Assembly: GCA_014801955.1 (NCBI GenBank)
Contig: JAAVDE010000026.1
Location: 1-38,304, forward strand
Direction: 5' to 3'
Origin: Bacteroides sp.
Lineage (GTDB): Bacteria > Bacteroidota > Bacteroidia > Bacteroidales > Muribaculaceae
DNA: 38,304 nucleotides
Shown: one piece after another, positions 7,818 to 16,389 of the stretch
How the letters are laid out: each line of letters begins with the position of its first letter
Position numbering within the stretch: the first letter of the stretch is position 1
The notes under the pieces: generated by a model
The model's database searches: none
The model's input: the letters and a program-made list of their open reading frames with translations, nothing else
What the model was told of the DNA's origin: nothing
Program-made: the position numbers and the translations under genes

Positions 7818-8735
7818 TTAACGAGTCCAGTTGGGATTATAGGTGGTCTTTGTTTGTTTGGAGCGGCTCAGGGCCTCGGGTTTCGGAACTTTTACGTTAT
7901 AGGTCTTGCCGCTCTTGTTGGTCAGTTTCTTTGCGCGAATCCAGGGATTATACTCGCGCAGGGTGGCATAGTCAATGCCATGCTCGCGCGCCCATGTTGG
8001 CCAGTCCTCAACCGGGCCCGACACCTGAACGGTCGTGAACCGCATGGGCTGATAGAGCTGGTCGTCGGTCAGCTGAAAGCCATATTTTTTCGGATTCTCC
8101 ATTATGAGCTTCATCGCCATCATGCGCAGCGGATAGCGCCGCGTTTCATCGACCAGCCAAAGGTCAAAGGCGCTCCCTACCTGCTGGGCGTCGAGCTCCT
8201 TGGTGATTCGCGCCGTGCCGCCATTATAGCTGCTCGCAACCGATTCCCAGTTGCCATATTTTTCATAGGCCGACTTAATGTATTTGCAGGCAGCGAAAGT
8301 TTCTTTTTCGGGATGGTAGCGTTCGTCGACCTCATCATTGACCTCCAGGCCATATTGCTTGGCGGTCGAGGGCATGAACTGCCATATGCCCGCCGCGCCG
8401 GCAGCCGACCGTGCAATCGGGTTCAGATAGCTTTCGATGCAGGCCATATAGATAAAGTCCTCGTGAACTCCCTGCTGCTTCAGAATTTTCACCAGCTCGG
8501 GGAAATAGCGGTTGGCGCGCTTAATGGTCAGCAGCGTGTTGCCGTGGGTATAGACCATCGACGTCAGCTCGCGGTCGAGCCGCTCGTAGAGGTCAACGTC
8601 GTCGAGATTAACGCGCTCGCCTGCAAAGGTCATCGCCGACGGAACAGTCGGGTTAACTACCGTCGGGAACTCCTGGGCTCCCGCAGCGGGTGCGGCGAGG
8701 GCGAGCGCAAGGGCCATTATCAGCTGTTTAATCAT
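7818..8735 (-). CDS. Lytic murein transglycosylase (MltD/SLT family)
   Basis: This enzyme cleaves peptidoglycan glycan strands to 1,6-anhydro-muropeptides. The 305-residue product has a signal peptide (1-20, ending APAAGAQ) and a GH23/SLT domain with the catalytic Glu in CIES (E101), followed by [17 protein letters not shown] (113-130) and [11 protein letters not shown]. The C-terminal stretch of about 238-287 ([12 protein letters not shown]...LREYNPWI...YNVKVPK) resembles a degenerate LysM peptidoglycan-binding module, so the architecture is MltD-like. It is periplasmic. Its start overlaps the DUF4924 gene by 8 nt and its stop abuts uvrA, so the three are one transcript. Confidence 0.88.
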   Translation of the reverse strand: MIKQLIMALALALAAPAAGAQEFPTVVNPTVPSAMTFAGERVNLDDVDLYERLDRELTSMVYTHGNTLLTIKRANRYFPELVKILKQQGVHEDFIYMACIESYLNPIARSAAGAAGIWQFMPSTAKQYGLEVNDEVDERYHPEKETFAACKYIKSAYEKYGNWESVASSYNGGTARITKELDAQQVGSAFDLWLVDETRRYPLRMMAMKLIMENPKKYGFQLTDDQLYQPMRFTTVQVSGPVEDWPTWAREHGIDYATLREYNPWIRAKKLTNKSGKTYNVKVPKPEALSRSKQTKTTYNPNWTR

Positions 8736-9279
8736 TCTTGAAAAGCGGCTCTTGTTCGTTTTTATGGAAATAGGAGCTGAGGGTGGCGATGAATCGCGAA
8801 ATCTGCTTCATGGCCTCGGTTGTTTGCGGCGAAACCTCCTTGCCCTGCAGGCGGAGCAAAAGCAGGCCATAGAGCGCCGTGAAGCAGGTTTCAATCTCGC
8901 CCTCGGTTTCGGAACCGGCGCGCGAGCGCAGGTCAACGATATAGGGGAGCGTGCGATAGAACTCCGCCGAATAGTCGCCGAACTTAGGGGCGGCCAGCAG
9001 CGCGCGGTGCAAATCGGCCAGCTCTTCCATTATGTTGCGGTTAATCTGGAGGTGGCCCCGCTCGGCAACTCCCTCGCGGCGCATCATGTCGATCAGCGAC
9101 TCATACCAGTCGGTCATTTCGCGGCGCTGCTCGTCGGTCAGGTCGGGAATACGGTCAATATGGTTGGTGCGGATTCGGTCTATATCCAGGCCATAGCCGC
9201 GGATAATATCTTCGATCTGCCACATGTAGAGCAGGTATTCCGCAATGTTTTCTTTTCTTTTCCTTGAAGCTATAATCAT
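8728..9279 (-). CDS. DUF4924 family protein
   Basis: The 183-residue protein is soluble, predominantly helical and highly charged, with no signal peptide or membrane segment. It begins with RKRKENIAEYLLYMWQIEDI, a pattern I recall as the Bacteroidales family DUF4924. Function is unknown. It heads the operon with a lytic transglycosylase and uvrA, overlapping the former by 8 nt. A TAAATTTG -7 motif (9313-9320) lies upstream. Co-transcription with a murein hydrolase is the only functional hint. Confidence 0.75.
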   Translation of the reverse strand: MIIASRKRKENIAEYLLYMWQIEDIIRGYGLDIDRIRTNHIDRIPDLTDEQRREMTDWYESLIDMMRREGVAERGHLQINRNIMEELADLHRALLAAPKFGDYSAEFYRTLPYIVDLRSRAGSETEGEIETCFTALYGLLLLRLQGKEVSPQTTEAMKQISRFIATLSSYFHKNEQEPLFKND

Positions 9280-9312
9280 TGTTTTTTAGAGATTTCGTTT
9301 CAAATAACAACA

Positions 9313-9320
9313 CAAATTTA
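9313..9320 (-). promoter_or_regulatory. Probable -7 element for the DUF4924-mltD-uvrA operon
   Basis: TAAATTTG on the minus strand fits TAnnTTTG, 33 nt upstream of the ATG. No clear TTTG is seen at the -33 spacing, so this is weaker than the other promoters. Confidence 0.4.
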
Positions 9321-9404
9321 CGGATAAAATAAGAGTCATGCCCTACAATTTAACAATTCTTAACCGAAAAATCAGTATTTTCGCTAAAAAAAGCCAGCTA
9401 TGCC

Positions 9405-9435
9405 TTTGTTTTTCCGAAATTTAGCTTTAACTTTG
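9405..9435 (+). promoter_or_regulatory. Promoter of the HU gene
   Basis: TTTG (9405-9408), 19-nt spacer, TAACTTTG (9428-9435), 40 nt before the ATG. An exact match to the Bacteroidota consensus. Confidence 0.75.
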
Positions 9436-9475
9436 CGCCAAATTTAATTTCAACTAACCAAAAATTCTCACAGAA

Positions 9476-9748
9476 ATGAACAAAACCGAACTCGTAAATG
9501 CTATTGCCGAGAAAGCTGGCATCTCCAAAGTAGACGCTAAGAACGCTCTCGACGCTGCAGTTGAAGCCATCAGCGACGCACTCGTTAACAACGACAAAGT
9601 AGCCCTCATCGGCTTCGGCACTTTCGCCACCGTTGAAAAAGCCGCTCGCCAGGGCATCAACCCCCGCACCAAGGAAACCGTTGAAATCGCAGCTCGCAAA
9701 GTCGTTAAATTCAAACCCGGCGCAGAACTCGCAGCAAAGGTTAAATAA
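9476..9748 (+). CDS. hup: HU family DNA-binding protein
   Basis: HU is a small dimeric nucleoid protein that bends and compacts DNA. The 90-residue product starts MNKTELVNAIAEKAGISK, has the GFGTFATVEKAAR turn and the RQGINPRTKETVEIAARKV beta-arm, and ends in KFKPGAELAAKVK, all typical of canonical HU rather than the longer Bacteroidales HU-like proteins. It is monocistronic with its own promoter and strong terminator. Codon use is strongly biased, as expected for a highly expressed gene. Confidence 0.96.
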   Translation: MNKTELVNAIAEKAGISKVDAKNALDAAVEAISDALVNNDKVALIGFGTFATVEKAARQGINPRTKETVEIAARKVVKFKPGAELAAKVK

Positions 9749-9771
9749 TCCGACCTGACCAAAAAAATTCA

Positions 9772-9808
9772 ATCGGGCGCAACCGGCAACCTCCGGTCTG
9801 CGCCCGAT
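9772..9808 (+). terminator. Intrinsic terminator of the HU gene
   Basis: ATCGGGCGCA (9772-9781) pairs perfectly with TGCGCCCGAT (9799-9808), with a nested ACCGG/CCGGT pair inside, followed by AACTTTTGT. It lies 23 nt after the stop codon. Confidence 0.8.
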
Positions 9809-9896
9809 AACTTTTGTCAGACGAGAAGCACACACCACTAATGACGACACCAATCCTGAGTCCATTACCTTAGGAAGATAAAAAATTGCGGAAAGA

Positions 9897-9929
9897 TTTG
9901 GCGCAGAATCAAAATAATTAGTAACTTTG
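9897..9929 (+). promoter_or_regulatory. Promoter of the structured ncRNA candidate
   Basis: TTTG (9897-9900), 21-nt spacer, TAACTTTG (9922-9929). No ORF starts in the next 350 nt that looks real, so it probably drives an RNA gene. Confidence 0.65.
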
Positions 9930-9934
9930 CAGCG

Positions 9935-10247
9935 CTGACTGCTTGCAGAAGCCCGGTTTGCGGGTTCGAGAGGTGGGAAGCAGACATTTTGAATCATATA
10001 TGCGTTTACTGTAACGCTTATTCTTGACAAACGGAAATCTGGAAAATTTCATTCTCAGTCAAGGATTTGGCAACAGTAGATGCCTTTGTGGATATGTATA
10101 TTTATGTCTTGCACGTGAGTGCGAGGCGTTATAGATATGCTATATTCTGCGTGAGGCTTCTGCAGTTGTCTGTTCTACTGAGAAGGGCAATTCCAGAGCC
10201 TCCGTTTGTGGAACAGGCAACAAGTAAGGGTTCTCGCGCATTTTTTT
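9935..10247 (+). ncRNA. Structured non-coding RNA candidate (6S-like rod)
   Basis: This stretch between hup and the lipoprotein gene has a consensus promoter at its start and ends in a run of seven T (10241-10247). Long-range pairing closes it into a rod: TGCAGAAGCC (9944-9953) with GGCTTCTGCA (10155-10164), GCAGA (9980-9984) with TCTGC (10146-10150), CATAT (9995-9999) with ATATG (10135-10139), and TAACGC (10012-10017) with GCGTTA (10126-10131). Inside are a hairpin CTTGAC/GTCAAG (about 10025-10064) with nested GAAAT/ATTTC, and GCAC/GTGC near 10111-10122. A long rod with an asymmetric bubble holding a CCCG/CGGG hairpin (9952-9964) recalls 6S RNA, the regulator that binds RNA polymerase. Ends are approximate; another RNA class is possible. 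No tmRNA, RNase P or SRP signature was seen. Confidence 0.5.
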
Positions 10248-10302
10248 GTATTAACGGCCCGATTAGTGAACCTACGGCTACGAAAAAAACAATCATTATC
10301 CT

Positions 10303-11085
10303 ATGAGAAAGCTACAACTTCTCTTGGCAACAAGTATCACATTGTTGATGACCACCTCATGCGCCTCGATTTTCACAAAGAAAACTCAGGAGGTAAATTT
10401 CAAGGGCGTACCGGGAACGACCATTATCGACAAAGACAAGAATCGGGTCGTAACAGAAATCGGCTCAAATGGGTTCGGCGTCGGTAAATTTTCAAGACAG
10501 CTCGGCAAGAAAACTATCATGGCTACAAAAGACGGTTACCAGTCTAAGACTTATGAAATGGGCGTCAGCGTCCAGCCCTGGTTCTTTGGCAACATTCTTA
10601 TCGGTGGCATTCCGGGCATTGCTATTGACCTCGCGACCGGAAAAATGATGAAATATCGTGACAAGCTGATAGACGTTACGCTGATTAGAGATCCTCAAGT
10701 CAAGGAGGAAATTGAGCAGCAAATCGCTCAGCCCTATCCGGCAGAGATGGTTATGCGCGAAAACAGCGGCGCAACCAAGATGGAAGACACCGTGCTGCGA
10801 TGGTACATCGACTCCGACCCCAGAGGCGCACGCATTTTCTACCGCGTCATTTCCAATGCGCCAAATGAGGTCAAAAACACCAACGAATCGTATATGACCA
10901 CGACCCCGTTTGAAGAAACCCGCGGATTCTCCATTCCGGGACTGACCTATGAAAATTCACGCAATGTAACAATCGAAATCAAGGTTTCCAAACGCGGATA
11001 TGAAGACCAGGTAAAGCGCTACAACGTTCGCCAGGCCCTTGACCAACAGGAGATATCAGGCTTTTTTGAACTGGTTGAAAAATAA
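10303..11085 (+). CDS. Lipoprotein with PEGA-like N-terminus and shared C-terminal domain
   Basis: The 260-residue protein has a lipoprotein signal (MTTSC, Cys20), so it is an envelope lipoprotein. Residues 30-85 (VPGTTIIDKDKNRV...KDGYQSKTYEMGV) look like a PEGA-type beta domain. Next comes a hydrophobic glycine-rich stretch (NILIGGIPGIAIDLATGKMMKY, 97-118) like that of small lipoproteins often found next to such domains. Residues 160-260 form a C-terminal domain that is 86 of 101 identical, by my count, to the end of the next gene's product. Its signature is RWYxDSDPRGARI and SGFFELVEK. Function is unknown. No clear promoter is seen directly upstream, so it may be read from the ncRNA promoter or a weak one. 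The next gene follows after 30 nt. Confidence 0.7.
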   Translation: MRKLQLLLATSITLLMTTSCASIFTKKTQEVNFKGVPGTTIIDKDKNRVVTEIGSNGFGVGKFSRQLGKKTIMATKDGYQSKTYEMGVSVQPWFFGNILIGGIPGIAIDLATGKMMKYRDKLIDVTLIRDPQVKEEIEQQIAQPYPAEMVMRENSGATKMEDTVLRWYIDSDPRGARIFYRVISNAPNEVKNTNESYMTTTPFEETRGFSIPGLTYENSRNVTIEIKVSKRGYEDQVKRYNVRQALDQQEISGFFELVEK

Positions 11086-11115
11086 ACATCCTAAATAACT
11101 AACATCCTTTCAGCT

Positions 11116-11865
11116 ATGAAACAAGTATTTAAGAAAGTATTATTATGCTGCGGCTTACTCTCGGTAGCATCTGTTGCCGCGGGCAAAGACATTCCCATCA
11201 CTATCCAGACCAACCCTGAGGGTGCGGAAGTGTATCTTAACAACGTATTGATTTCAACAAGCACCCCAACGGTCGTAAACCTGCCGTCCAAAGTGGCGAC
11301 AAAAGTCATGCTTTTCCGCTTCGTTAAGGAGGGCTACGAAAGCAAGAATATGACCGTGCAGTACACAAAAGACCAGCTGAAATATGGCCCGGTGGTTTTG
11401 TGTGATATGAAAAAGCTGCCCGAAGCACCAAAGCCTGTTACCACCAATGACCGGACCGTGAGCGCAAACCAGTCAATGCAGCGGGTTGACCGCGATAATG
11501 CCGGCTCCACAGATATGGAGGCAACCATCATCCGCTGGTATTTCGACTCCGACCCCCGGGGCGCACGCATCATGTATCGCGTAATCTCTAACGTGCCCAA
11601 CGAGGTCAAAAACACTAACGAAACCTACCTTACAACAACCCCCTACGAAGAAACCCGCGGTTTCAACATCCCCGGGCTGACCTACCAGAACTCACGCAAC
11701 GTTACCATGGAATTCAAAATTTCCAAACGCGGATATGAAGACCAGGTAAAGCGCTTCAACGTTCGCCAGGCCCTTGACCAGCAGGAAATATCCGGATTCT
11801 TTGAACTGGTTGAAAAGGATATTCCCCTCAAAGAAGCTCCCTCCAAGGAGGTATCGGCGGAATAA
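11116..11865 (+). CDS. Secreted PEGA-domain protein with the same C-terminal domain
   Basis: The 249-residue product has a signal peptide (about 1-23, ending SVAAGK; CC at residues 11-12 is not in a good lipobox), then a clear PEGA domain (about 28-100: ITIQTNPEGAEVYLNN...FVKEGYESKNMTVQY). A linker rich in Pro and polar residues (101-132) precedes the C-terminal domain (133-234) shared with the preceding gene, and a short charged tail ends the protein. PEGA domains occur in surface and S-layer-like proteins. The pair probably arose by domain duplication and gene conversion, since nucleotide identity is near perfect in parts of the last 150 bases. It ends before a strong terminator. Confidence 0.7.
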   Translation: MKQVFKKVLLCCGLLSVASVAAGKDIPITIQTNPEGAEVYLNNVLISTSTPTVVNLPSKVATKVMLFRFVKEGYESKNMTVQYTKDQLKYGPVVLCDMKKLPEAPKPVTTNDRTVSANQSMQRVDRDNAGSTDMEATIIRWYFDSDPRGARIMYRVISNVPNEVKNTNETYLTTTPYEETRGFNIPGLTYQNSRNVTMEFKISKRGYEDQVKRFNVRQALDQQEISGFFELVEKDIPLKEAPSKEVSAE

Positions 11866-11889
11866 ATACACACACAACTATGCCTTGCG

Positions 11890-11923
11890 GAGGCCGATAA
11901 CGCGTTTTTTCGTTATCGGCCTC
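11890..11923 (+). terminator. Terminator after the tandem envelope protein genes
   Basis: GAGGCCGATAACG (11890-11902) pairs perfectly with CGTTATCGGCCTC (11911-11923) around a T-rich 8-nt loop, followed by a T-rich tract. It isolates the pair from glgA. Confidence 0.8.
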
Positions 11924-11964
11924 GCCTGTTTTCGCCCTTGTTGGCGGGGGATTTTGCGGGGAAA

Positions 11965-11996
11965 TTTGGGCGGCTGGGATTTTTTTCGTAACTTTG
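11965..11996 (+). promoter_or_regulatory. Promoter of glgA-glgP
   Basis: TTTG (11965-11968), 20-nt spacer, TAACTTTG (11989-11996), 22 nt before the ATG at 12019. Confidence 0.7.
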
Positions 11997-12018
11997 CGGC
12001 TCATTTAGAGATAAATTT

Positions 12019-13695
12019 ATGACAAAAAAGTGCACAACTTCCCCATCCCTGCTATTTGAAACAAGCTGGGAGGTCTGCAACAAAGTCGGCGGTATCTACG
12101 CCGTGTTGTCGACGAAAGCCCGCACCTTACAAACACTTTATAAGGATAAAGTGATATTCGTCGGCCCCGACGTGTGGTCTGACAACAACCCGTCGCCCTA
12201 TTTCACCGAAGTCGCTTCGCTGATGGCCGACTGGCGCAAAAACACACAGCTCCCCGAAGGCATTAAGGTTCGCGTCGGCCGCTGGAACGTACCCGGTCGC
12301 CCGATTGCCGTATTGGTTAAGTTCGACGCCATGTATGCCGAAAACCCGGCTCTGTTCTCGCGCATGTGGGAACTATATGGCGTTGACTCGCTCCATGCCT
12401 ATGGCGACTACCCGGAGGCGTGTGCGTTCAGCCATGCCGCCGCCCTCGTTATCGAGAGCATCTGCCGCCACCGGGGTCTTGACCGTGGCTGCGGCGTTAT
12501 TGCCCACTTCGACGAATGGACAACCGGCATGGGCCTGCTCCACGTTAAGGCCGAGCTGCCCGAAGCCGCCACTGTTTTTACCACCCACGCTACCAGCATC
12601 GGCCGCTCCATCTGTGGCAACGGCAAGCAGCTCTATGCCTATTTCAGCGGCTACAACGGTGACCAGATGGCCGGCGAGCTGAACATGCAGGCAAAACATT
12701 CGCTGGAAAAGGCCGCCGCGCATCAGGCCGACTGCTTCACGACCGTTAGCGACGTAACAGCCCGCGAATGTCGGCAGCTGCTGGAAATCAACCCCCACGT
12801 TACGCCCAACGGCTTCGAAAAGGACTTCGTTCCGAAAACCGCGAAGGCTCTGGCCGAAGCACGCGCGGCAGCCCGCGCGGCAATGCTGAAAATGGCGTCG
12901 TCGCTGGTTGGACGCGCTCTGCCGGAGGACTCGTTTTTGGTTGCAACGTCGGGACGCTGCGAGTATCGCAACAAGGGACTCGACGTTTTCCTCGATTCGG
13001 CAGCAATGCTGCGCGACCAAATGAACGCCTCAGACCGCCAGACGGTCTGCTTCATCATGGTTCCCGCATGGTCGCGCCAGGCTCGCCCCGAGCTGGTCGA
13101 CGCAATGAAACAGCAAACTCCGTCGGCTCCCCTGCCCGACCCCGTCGTTACGCACATACTCAATAACTATAATGAAGACCCGGTCATCAACGCCATTCAC
13201 CGCCTGGGCTTCGAAAATCGCGAAGACGACAAGGTTTTGGTAATCTACGTTCCCTGCTATCTCGACGGCTCGGACGGCCTGTTTGGCGGCCTGACCTACT
13301 ACGACCTGCTCCCCGGCCTGGACGCAACGGTGTTCCCCTCCTACTATGAACCGTGGGGCTACACCCCGCTCGAGGCCGTTGCCTTCTCGGTGCCTACGAT
13401 AACGACCACCCTCGCCGGCTTCGGACAGTGGGTCGACACCACCTTCGGCTGCGGCAGCTTAGAAACCAGCGGCGTTCACGTTAACGAACGTAACGATGCC
13501 AACTACCAGGAACTGTGTGGCGCCATCGCATCGCAGCTGCTGAACCTCGAGCGCGCCGACGAAAAAACCGTTGCCAAGCTGCGCAAGGCCGCTTCGGCAA
13601 CCGCCGACCTCGCCGCCTGGAAGCACTTCATTACCTACTACGAAACCGCCTATGCCGACGCCCTGGCCGCTGCCTGCCGTCGGAACGAAAATTGA
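12019..13695 (+). CDS. Glycogen synthase, GT3 (eukaryote/yeast-like) type
   Basis: The enzyme extends alpha-1,4-glucan chains from a nucleotide sugar (UDP- or ADP-glucose). The 558-residue product begins with LLFETSWEVCNKVGGIYAVL (about 11-30), the glycosyl donor-site motif of the GT3 family. It carries VFTTHATSIGRS, a central VATSGRCEYRNKGLDV, and the C-terminal PSYYEPWGYTPLEAVAFSVP motif containing the conserved E-x7-E-type acidic residues. This is the mammalian/yeast-like family used by Bacteroidota in place of GlgA of GT5; the symbol glgA is therefore often applied loosely and I leave it blank. glgP follows after 30 nt on the same transcript. No branching or debranching enzyme gene lies in the window. 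Confidence 0.88.
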   Translation: MTKKCTTSPSLLFETSWEVCNKVGGIYAVLSTKARTLQTLYKDKVIFVGPDVWSDNNPSPYFTEVASLMADWRKNTQLPEGIKVRVGRWNVPGRPIAVLVKFDAMYAENPALFSRMWELYGVDSLHAYGDYPEACAFSHAAALVIESICRHRGLDRGCGVIAHFDEWTTGMGLLHVKAELPEAATVFTTHATSIGRSICGNGKQLYAYFSGYNGDQMAGELNMQAKHSLEKAAAHQADCFTTVSDVTARECRQLLEINPHVTPNGFEKDFVPKTAKALAEARAAARAAMLKMASSLVGRALPEDSFLVATSGRCEYRNKGLDVFLDSAAMLRDQMNASDRQTVCFIMVPAWSRQARPELVDAMKQQTPSAPLPDPVVTHILNNYNEDPVINAIHRLGFENREDDKVLVIYVPCYLDGSDGLFGGLTYYDLLPGLDATVFPSYYEPWGYTPLEAVAFSVPTITTTLAGFGQWVDTTFGCGSLETSGVHVNERNDANYQELCGAIASQLLNLERADEKTVAKLRKAASATADLAAWKHFITYYETAYADALAAACRRNEN

Positions 13696-13725
13696 AAAAT
13701 AAATAATTAATTTATAACAGAAGAA

Positions 13726-16287
13726 ATGAAACTACAAGTCAGCAACACCAACGCACCCGTGTGGCGCGACGTGACTGTTAACGCAAATCTTCCCAAGGAG
13801 CTCAAGCCCCTGGAACCCATTTCGAAAAACCTCTGGTGGGTTTGGAACAGCATTGCAAAGAACCTTTTCCGCGACCTGGATCCGGACCTCTGGCGCTCGA
13901 CCGGCGAAAACCCGGTTATGCTGCTCCAGAACCTGAGCGCCAAGCGCCTGGAGGAAATCATTGCCGACGCCGACCTGATGGCCCGCATCAACGAGGCTGA
14001 CCGCGAGTTCAAGGCCTACATGGCCGAACCGATGCGCACCGACATTCCCTCGGTTGCCTACTTCTCGATGGAATATGGCCTCTGCAACGCCCTGAAAATC
14101 TACTCGGGCGGCCTCGGCGTTCTTGCCGGCGACTACATCAAGGAGGCTTCCGACTCGCGCGTTCCCATGACCGCAGTCGGCTTCCTCTATCGCTACGGCT
14201 ACTTCACCCAGAGCCTCAGCGTTGACGGCCAGCAGATTGCCAACTATGAGCCCCAGAACTTCAACCAGCTCCCCATCGAGCAGGTAATGAACGAAGACGG
14301 CACCCCGATGATTCTCGAGGTTCCCTATCCCGGCCGCATCATCTACAGCCACATCTGGCGCGTGAACGTTGGCCGCATGAACCTCTATCTGATGGACACC
14401 GACTTCGACATGAACTCGGAATTTGACCGTCCCATCACCCACCAGCTCTATGGCGGCGACTGGGAAAACCGCATCAAGCAGGAATACCTGCTCGGTATCG
14501 GCGGCATTCTGATGCTCCGCAAGCTCGGCATTGAAACCGAACTCTACCATGCCAACGAAGGCCACGCAGCCCTGCTGAACCTCCAGCGCCTGGTTGAATA
14601 CGTTCAGGACAAACACGTTGACTTCAACACCGCCCTGGAACTCGTTCGCGCTTCGAGCCTCTACACGGTTCACACCCCCGTGCCCGCCGGCCACGACTAT
14701 TTCGACGAATCGCTCTTCGGCAAATACATGGGCGAATATCCCGCCAAGCTCGGCATCTCCTGGCAAGACCTGATGAACATGGGTCGCGAAAACCCCGACA
14801 GCGGCGAAAAGTTCTCCATGAGCGTGTTTGCCCTCAACACCTGCCAGGAAGCCAACGGCGTCAGCTGGCTCCACGGCGAGGTTTCGAAGAAGATGTTTGC
14901 CGGCGTTTGGAAAGGCTACGACTGGAAGGAAAGCCACGTCGGCTATGTTACCAACGGCGTTCACATGCCCACCTGGGCTGCCTCGGAATGGAAAGCATTC
15001 TATGGCGAAAAGCTCGGCAAGGAAGTGTTCCAGCACCAGGACGACGTTAACGCCTGGAAGGGTATCTTCAACGTTAGCGACGACGAAATCTGGAACATGC
15101 GCGTAACGATGAAAAACAAATTCATCAACTTCGTTAAGCGTGAATTCAAAGCAAAATGGCTCGCAAACCAGCGCGACCCGTCGGCCGTTCTCGGCATCCT
15201 TGACCGCATCAACCCCAACGCTCTGATTATCGGCTTCGCCCGCCGCTTCGCAACCTACAAGCGCGCACACCTGCTCTTCACCGACCTCGACCGTCTGGCC
15301 AAGATTGTCAACAACGAGCAGTTCCCGGTTCAGTTCGTGTTCTCCGGCAAGGCACACCCCGCCGACGGCGCCGGCCAGGGCCTGATCAAGCGCATCATGG
15401 AAATCAGCCGCATGCCCCAGTTCCTCGGCAAGATTATCTTCCTCGAGGACTACAACATGATTGTTGCCAAGCGTCTGGTAACCGGCGTTGACATCTGGCT
15501 CAACACCCCCACCCGCCCCCTCGAAGCATCGGGCACCTCGGGCGAAAAGGCCGAAATGAACGGCGTTCTGAACTTCTCGGTTCTCGACGGCTGGTGGTAT
15601 GAAGGCTACAAGTTCGACGAAAAGGCCGGCTGGGCTCTTACCGACAAGCGCACCTTCACCGACCAGGGCCAGCAGGACAAGCTCGACGCTGCGACCATCT
15701 ACTCGATGCTCGAAAACGAAATCATTCCGCTCTATTTCGCCAAGAACTCCAAGGGCTACTCGCCCGAGTGGGTTCAATACATCAAGAACTCGATCGGCCA
15801 CATCGCTCCGAACTTTACGATGACCCGCATGATCAACGACTACATCGACCGCTTCTACTCCAAGGAAGGCAAGCGCTTCAGCGCTCTGGCCGCCAACGAT
15901 TTCGCTCTTGCCCGCGAAATCGCTGCCTGGAAGGAAACAGTTGCGTCGAAGTGGGACGGCATTCAGGTTCTCAACGTTGAGGACTCGGCGGTTTCAAACG
16001 TGGTTTCGGCCAGCGGAACCGAGCATGAGGCAACCGTTGTTCTCAACACCAACGGCCTTGCCAACGACCTCGGCGTTGAAGCAGTCGCCTTCAAAACCGT
16101 CGACGGCCAGGAAGAGTCCCAGGAAGCCATTGAGCTCGACAAGGTAAGCACCGACGGCGACGTCGTTACCTACAAGCTCAAGCATAAGCTCGGCAACCCG
16201 GGAATGTATCGCTACTCATTCCGCATTTTCCCCAAGAACCCGGCTCTGGCCCACCGCCAGGATTTCGCCTGGGTCCGTTGGATCTGA
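13726..16287 (+). CDS. glgP: Alpha-glucan (glycogen/starch) phosphorylase, GT35
   Basis: This enzyme releases glucose-1-phosphate from non-reducing ends of glycogen using phosphate and PLP. The 853-residue product is the short alpha-glucan phosphorylase type, with an N-terminal DUF3417-like region (PISKNLWWVWNSIAKNLFRD, about 27-46), VAYFSMEYGL, YSGGLGVLAGDY (about 126-137), HANEGHAA and GYVTNGVHMPTW. The PLP motif EASGTSGEKAEMNG has the presumed Schiff-base Lys at 608. Its length fits Bacteroides homologues. It lies 30 nt after the GT3 synthase gene, so synthesis and phosphorolysis of storage glucan share a promoter. A perfect terminator follows. The whole gene has highly biased codon use, suggesting strong expression. 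Confidence 0.93.
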   Translation: MKLQVSNTNAPVWRDVTVNANLPKELKPLEPISKNLWWVWNSIAKNLFRDLDPDLWRSTGENPVMLLQNLSAKRLEEIIADADLMARINEADREFKAYMAEPMRTDIPSVAYFSMEYGLCNALKIYSGGLGVLAGDYIKEASDSRVPMTAVGFLYRYGYFTQSLSVDGQQIANYEPQNFNQLPIEQVMNEDGTPMILEVPYPGRIIYSHIWRVNVGRMNLYLMDTDFDMNSEFDRPITHQLYGGDWENRIKQEYLLGIGGILMLRKLGIETELYHANEGHAALLNLQRLVEYVQDKHVDFNTALELVRASSLYTVHTPVPAGHDYFDESLFGKYMGEYPAKLGISWQDLMNMGRENPDSGEKFSMSVFALNTCQEANGVSWLHGEVSKKMFAGVWKGYDWKESHVGYVTNGVHMPTWAASEWKAFYGEKLGKEVFQHQDDVNAWKGIFNVSDDEIWNMRVTMKNKFINFVKREFKAKWLANQRDPSAVLGILDRINPNALIIGFARRFATYKRAHLLFTDLDRLAKIVNNEQFPVQFVFSGKAHPADGAGQGLIKRIMEISRMPQFLGKIIFLEDYNMIVAKRLVTGVDIWLNTPTRPLEASGTSGEKAEMNGVLNFSVLDGWWYEGYKFDEKAGWALTDKRTFTDQGQQDKLDAATIYSMLENEIIPLYFAKNSKGYSPEWVQYIKNSIGHIAPNFTMTRMINDYIDRFYSKEGKRFSALAANDFALAREIAAWKETVASKWDGIQVLNVEDSAVSNVVSASGTEHEATVVLNTNGLANDLGVEAVAFKTVDGQEESQEAIELDKVSTDGDVVTYKLKHKLGNPGMYRYSFRIFPKNPALAHRQDFAWVRWI

Positions 16288-16302
16288 TTAACAGCAAACT
16301 AA

Positions 16303-16332
16303 GTTAGGGTGACCTCAAACGGTCACCCTAAC
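16303..16332 (+). terminator. Terminator of the glycogen operon
   Basis: GTTAGGGTGACC (16303-16314) and GGTCACCCTAAC (16321-16332) form a perfect 12-bp stem with a 6-nt loop, followed by TATTTTTTATT. Confidence 0.88.
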
Positions 16333-16389
16333 TATTTTTTATTACTTTCCAAATCTCTAACCACTTAACCCAATCGCTTCATTAATCCT

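Noticed and set aside
9398-10030. 210-residue open frame opposite hup
   Set aside because: It covers hup and its promoter and terminator on the other strand; composition is that of a reversed highly expressed gene.
10067-10306. 79-residue open frame in the region after hup
   Set aside because: It falls inside the structured ncRNA candidate, has no ribosome-binding context and no recognisable composition of a protein.
13732-15801. 689-residue open frame opposite glgP
   Set aside because: It is an antisense shadow of glgP, which has every conserved motif; the valine- and leucine-rich product is typical of reversed biased codons.
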